From: Cichorium intybus
Taxonomy: Eukaryota; Streptophyta; Magnoliopsida; Asterales; Asteraceae
Length of the DNA: 64,000 nt
Reading direction: 5' to 3'
NCBI GenBank assembly: GCA_023525715.1
Contig: JAKNSD010000071.1
Span: forward strand, 48,786-112,785
Program-made: the position numbers and the translations under genes
Shown: piece after piece, positions 62,929 to 64,000 of the stretch
Layout: the number at the start of each line of letters is the position of its first letter
Position numbering within the stretch: position 1 is the stretch's first letter
Notes under the pieces: model-generated
What the model saw: the letters and a program-made list of their open reading frames with translations, nothing else
The model's database searches: none
What the model was told of the DNA's origin: nothing

Positions 62929-64000
62929 TGTAAGACCCTAATCCCAAAATGCCAAGTCTTGAGTTTAAATAAATCAAATTTTAGGAGAAAAGAGGTTAAT
63001 GTGCTTTTAGTGTCGCTAATGTGCTTCTACTGAGTGGGTTTGCACAATGTGCAGTTAGCGACGCTAACTGCTAATTTTGGGCCAAAACCCTACATTTTGA
63101 TGTTTGGGCTGTATTTAAGGTTGGGGAACCCTACGGTAGCCGCCATTTCTTCATTTTCAGCCTCTAGAACGTCCATTTTCCTCTCTAAGTCTCTTTGGAT
63201 GAAATTTTGGTGTTTTTGGCCTCTTGGGAAGGATTTTTTATGCTTGGATGATGTTAGAAGACTGATGGTGATGCTAGAAGTTGTTTCTCTTGGGTGAAGC
63301 TTCAAAGATCTGCATTTTTCCAGACCATTGTGAGTAAAGTTCACACCTTTATGCATTTTTAAGGTTCTTATTGTGTTTTAGTGAGATTTTATGGATTGAA
63401 ATGGAGTGATGGTCCCTTTTTAGTGTTGTCCATGGTTGGGAAGGATAAAGTTTAGAACTTTATGCCTTTAAGTCCTGATTTAGAACCATTGAGTTGGTTT
63501 AGAGAGTAAGCCAAACTCTCTTGGGTGGTTTTGTTGAGTTTTGCGCCATTTTGGACTTGGATCTTCTTCTTGAGCTTGTATGATCATGTTTGGATGGTAA
63601 AATTAGGATTCTTATGGACCTAGGGACTGTTTAGAAGGTCCTTAGAAGAATTGAGACCTTGGCTAAATGGATTAAGAGCTTAATGGATTTTTGAGGCTGT
63701 TCATAGTTAGTGACGCTAACTAGGGAGGTTAGCGGTGCTAACTGCCTATTGACTTTGATCTTTGACCATTGACTTTTGACCAGTTTGACTTTTGGTCAAA
63801 CTTGAGGGTTTGGATATACCGGTCTTAGAGGTTTATCTTGTTTGGGGTTTAGGAAGTTCTAAACGAAGTTTATCCTTTCTAGGAAGTTCGTATTGTCGAG
63901 ATTTGAGGGCACTCGCGTGGAGTGCTGTCTAGCTTGAGGTCACGGATAAGGTGAGTCTTCTCACTATGCTATGGGTGAAGTTATGTGCGTAGGTAGCTTA
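62929..64000 (+). repeat. Start of a chromovirus-like LTR, cut by the window end
   Basis: TGTAAGACCCTAATCCC start, typical leader-like signals, and TTAGCGACGCTAAC-type words at 63054-63072 and 63704-63743. The right boundary and primer site are outside the window. The short ORF at 63034-63297 is probably chance. Confidence 0.6.

Overview
The window is repeat-dominated nuclear DNA of a flowering plant, almost certainly a eudicot. Evidence: Ty3/gypsy Athila-type elements primed by plant tRNA-Asp, chromovirus (Tekay/Del-like) LTRs with TGTAAC...GTTACA ends and a tRNA-iMet primer site, a Ty1/copia gag, CACTA, MULE, hAT and Helitron elements, hAT-like MITEs and a tRNA-derived SINE. I could not identify a single intact host gene, tRNA or rRNA, and the species cannot be named from the sequence. 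A 23-N assembly gap lies at 11478-11500.

Layout. 1-7376: a young Athila-type element (A, + strand, cut by the window edge) with an intact gag-protease ORF but no reverse transcriptase, RNase H or integrase. It sits in a minus-strand chromovirus, of which the PBS and a 2.35-kb LTR remain (7377-10200). 10201-12208: anonymous sequence with a hAT-like MITE and the gap. 12209-13380 plus 39563-40981: the two halves of a decayed MULE transposase gene. Its first half holds a MITE that itself holds a SINE. Its middle is split by a 26.2-kb Athila-type insertion (13386-39557) with perfect GTACA duplications on both sides.

The 26-kb insertion is not a normal element. It starts and ends like a plus-strand retrotransposon (LTR, PBS, gag-PR-RT ... 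ORF2 end, PPT, LTR). Its centre is an inverted, circularly permuted copy (UTR, ORF2, LTR-LTR junction, gag, pol, UTR) joined through short microhomologies, a scrap of chromovirus pol and scrambled LTR slices. This creates 4.67-kb inverted arms that are nearly identical. An 8.15-kb CACTA-type element with its own multi-kilobase internal palindrome (27755-35904) later landed in the inverted part.

41998-45908: five mobile-element-like units, each separated by long (TA)n tracts, including a complete 521-bp Helitron and three foldback MITEs. 45909-51670: chromovirus debris and a minus-strand hAT transposase pseudogene split by a solo LTR. 52429-60374: a decayed Ty1/copia element whose LTR is split by a young minus-strand Athila-type element (D, 52613-59197, GGTAT duplications). 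D has two intact ORFs but no gag or pol. 60602-62059: a solo LTR with perfect CATAC duplications. 62385-62615: a minisatellite. 62929-64000: the start of another LTR.

How the parts work together. The autonomous-like copy inside the composite encodes gag, protease, RT, RNase H and integrase, interrupted by one in-frame stop. Elements A and D lack pol yet have identical or near-identical LTRs, so they probably moved using proteins supplied in trans. A recurrent theme is that unrelated LTR families each carry several copies of their own short palindromic word (for example ACACGGGTCGTGT, CGAGTCGCGA, CGCGCCGCG, TTAGCGACGCTAA).
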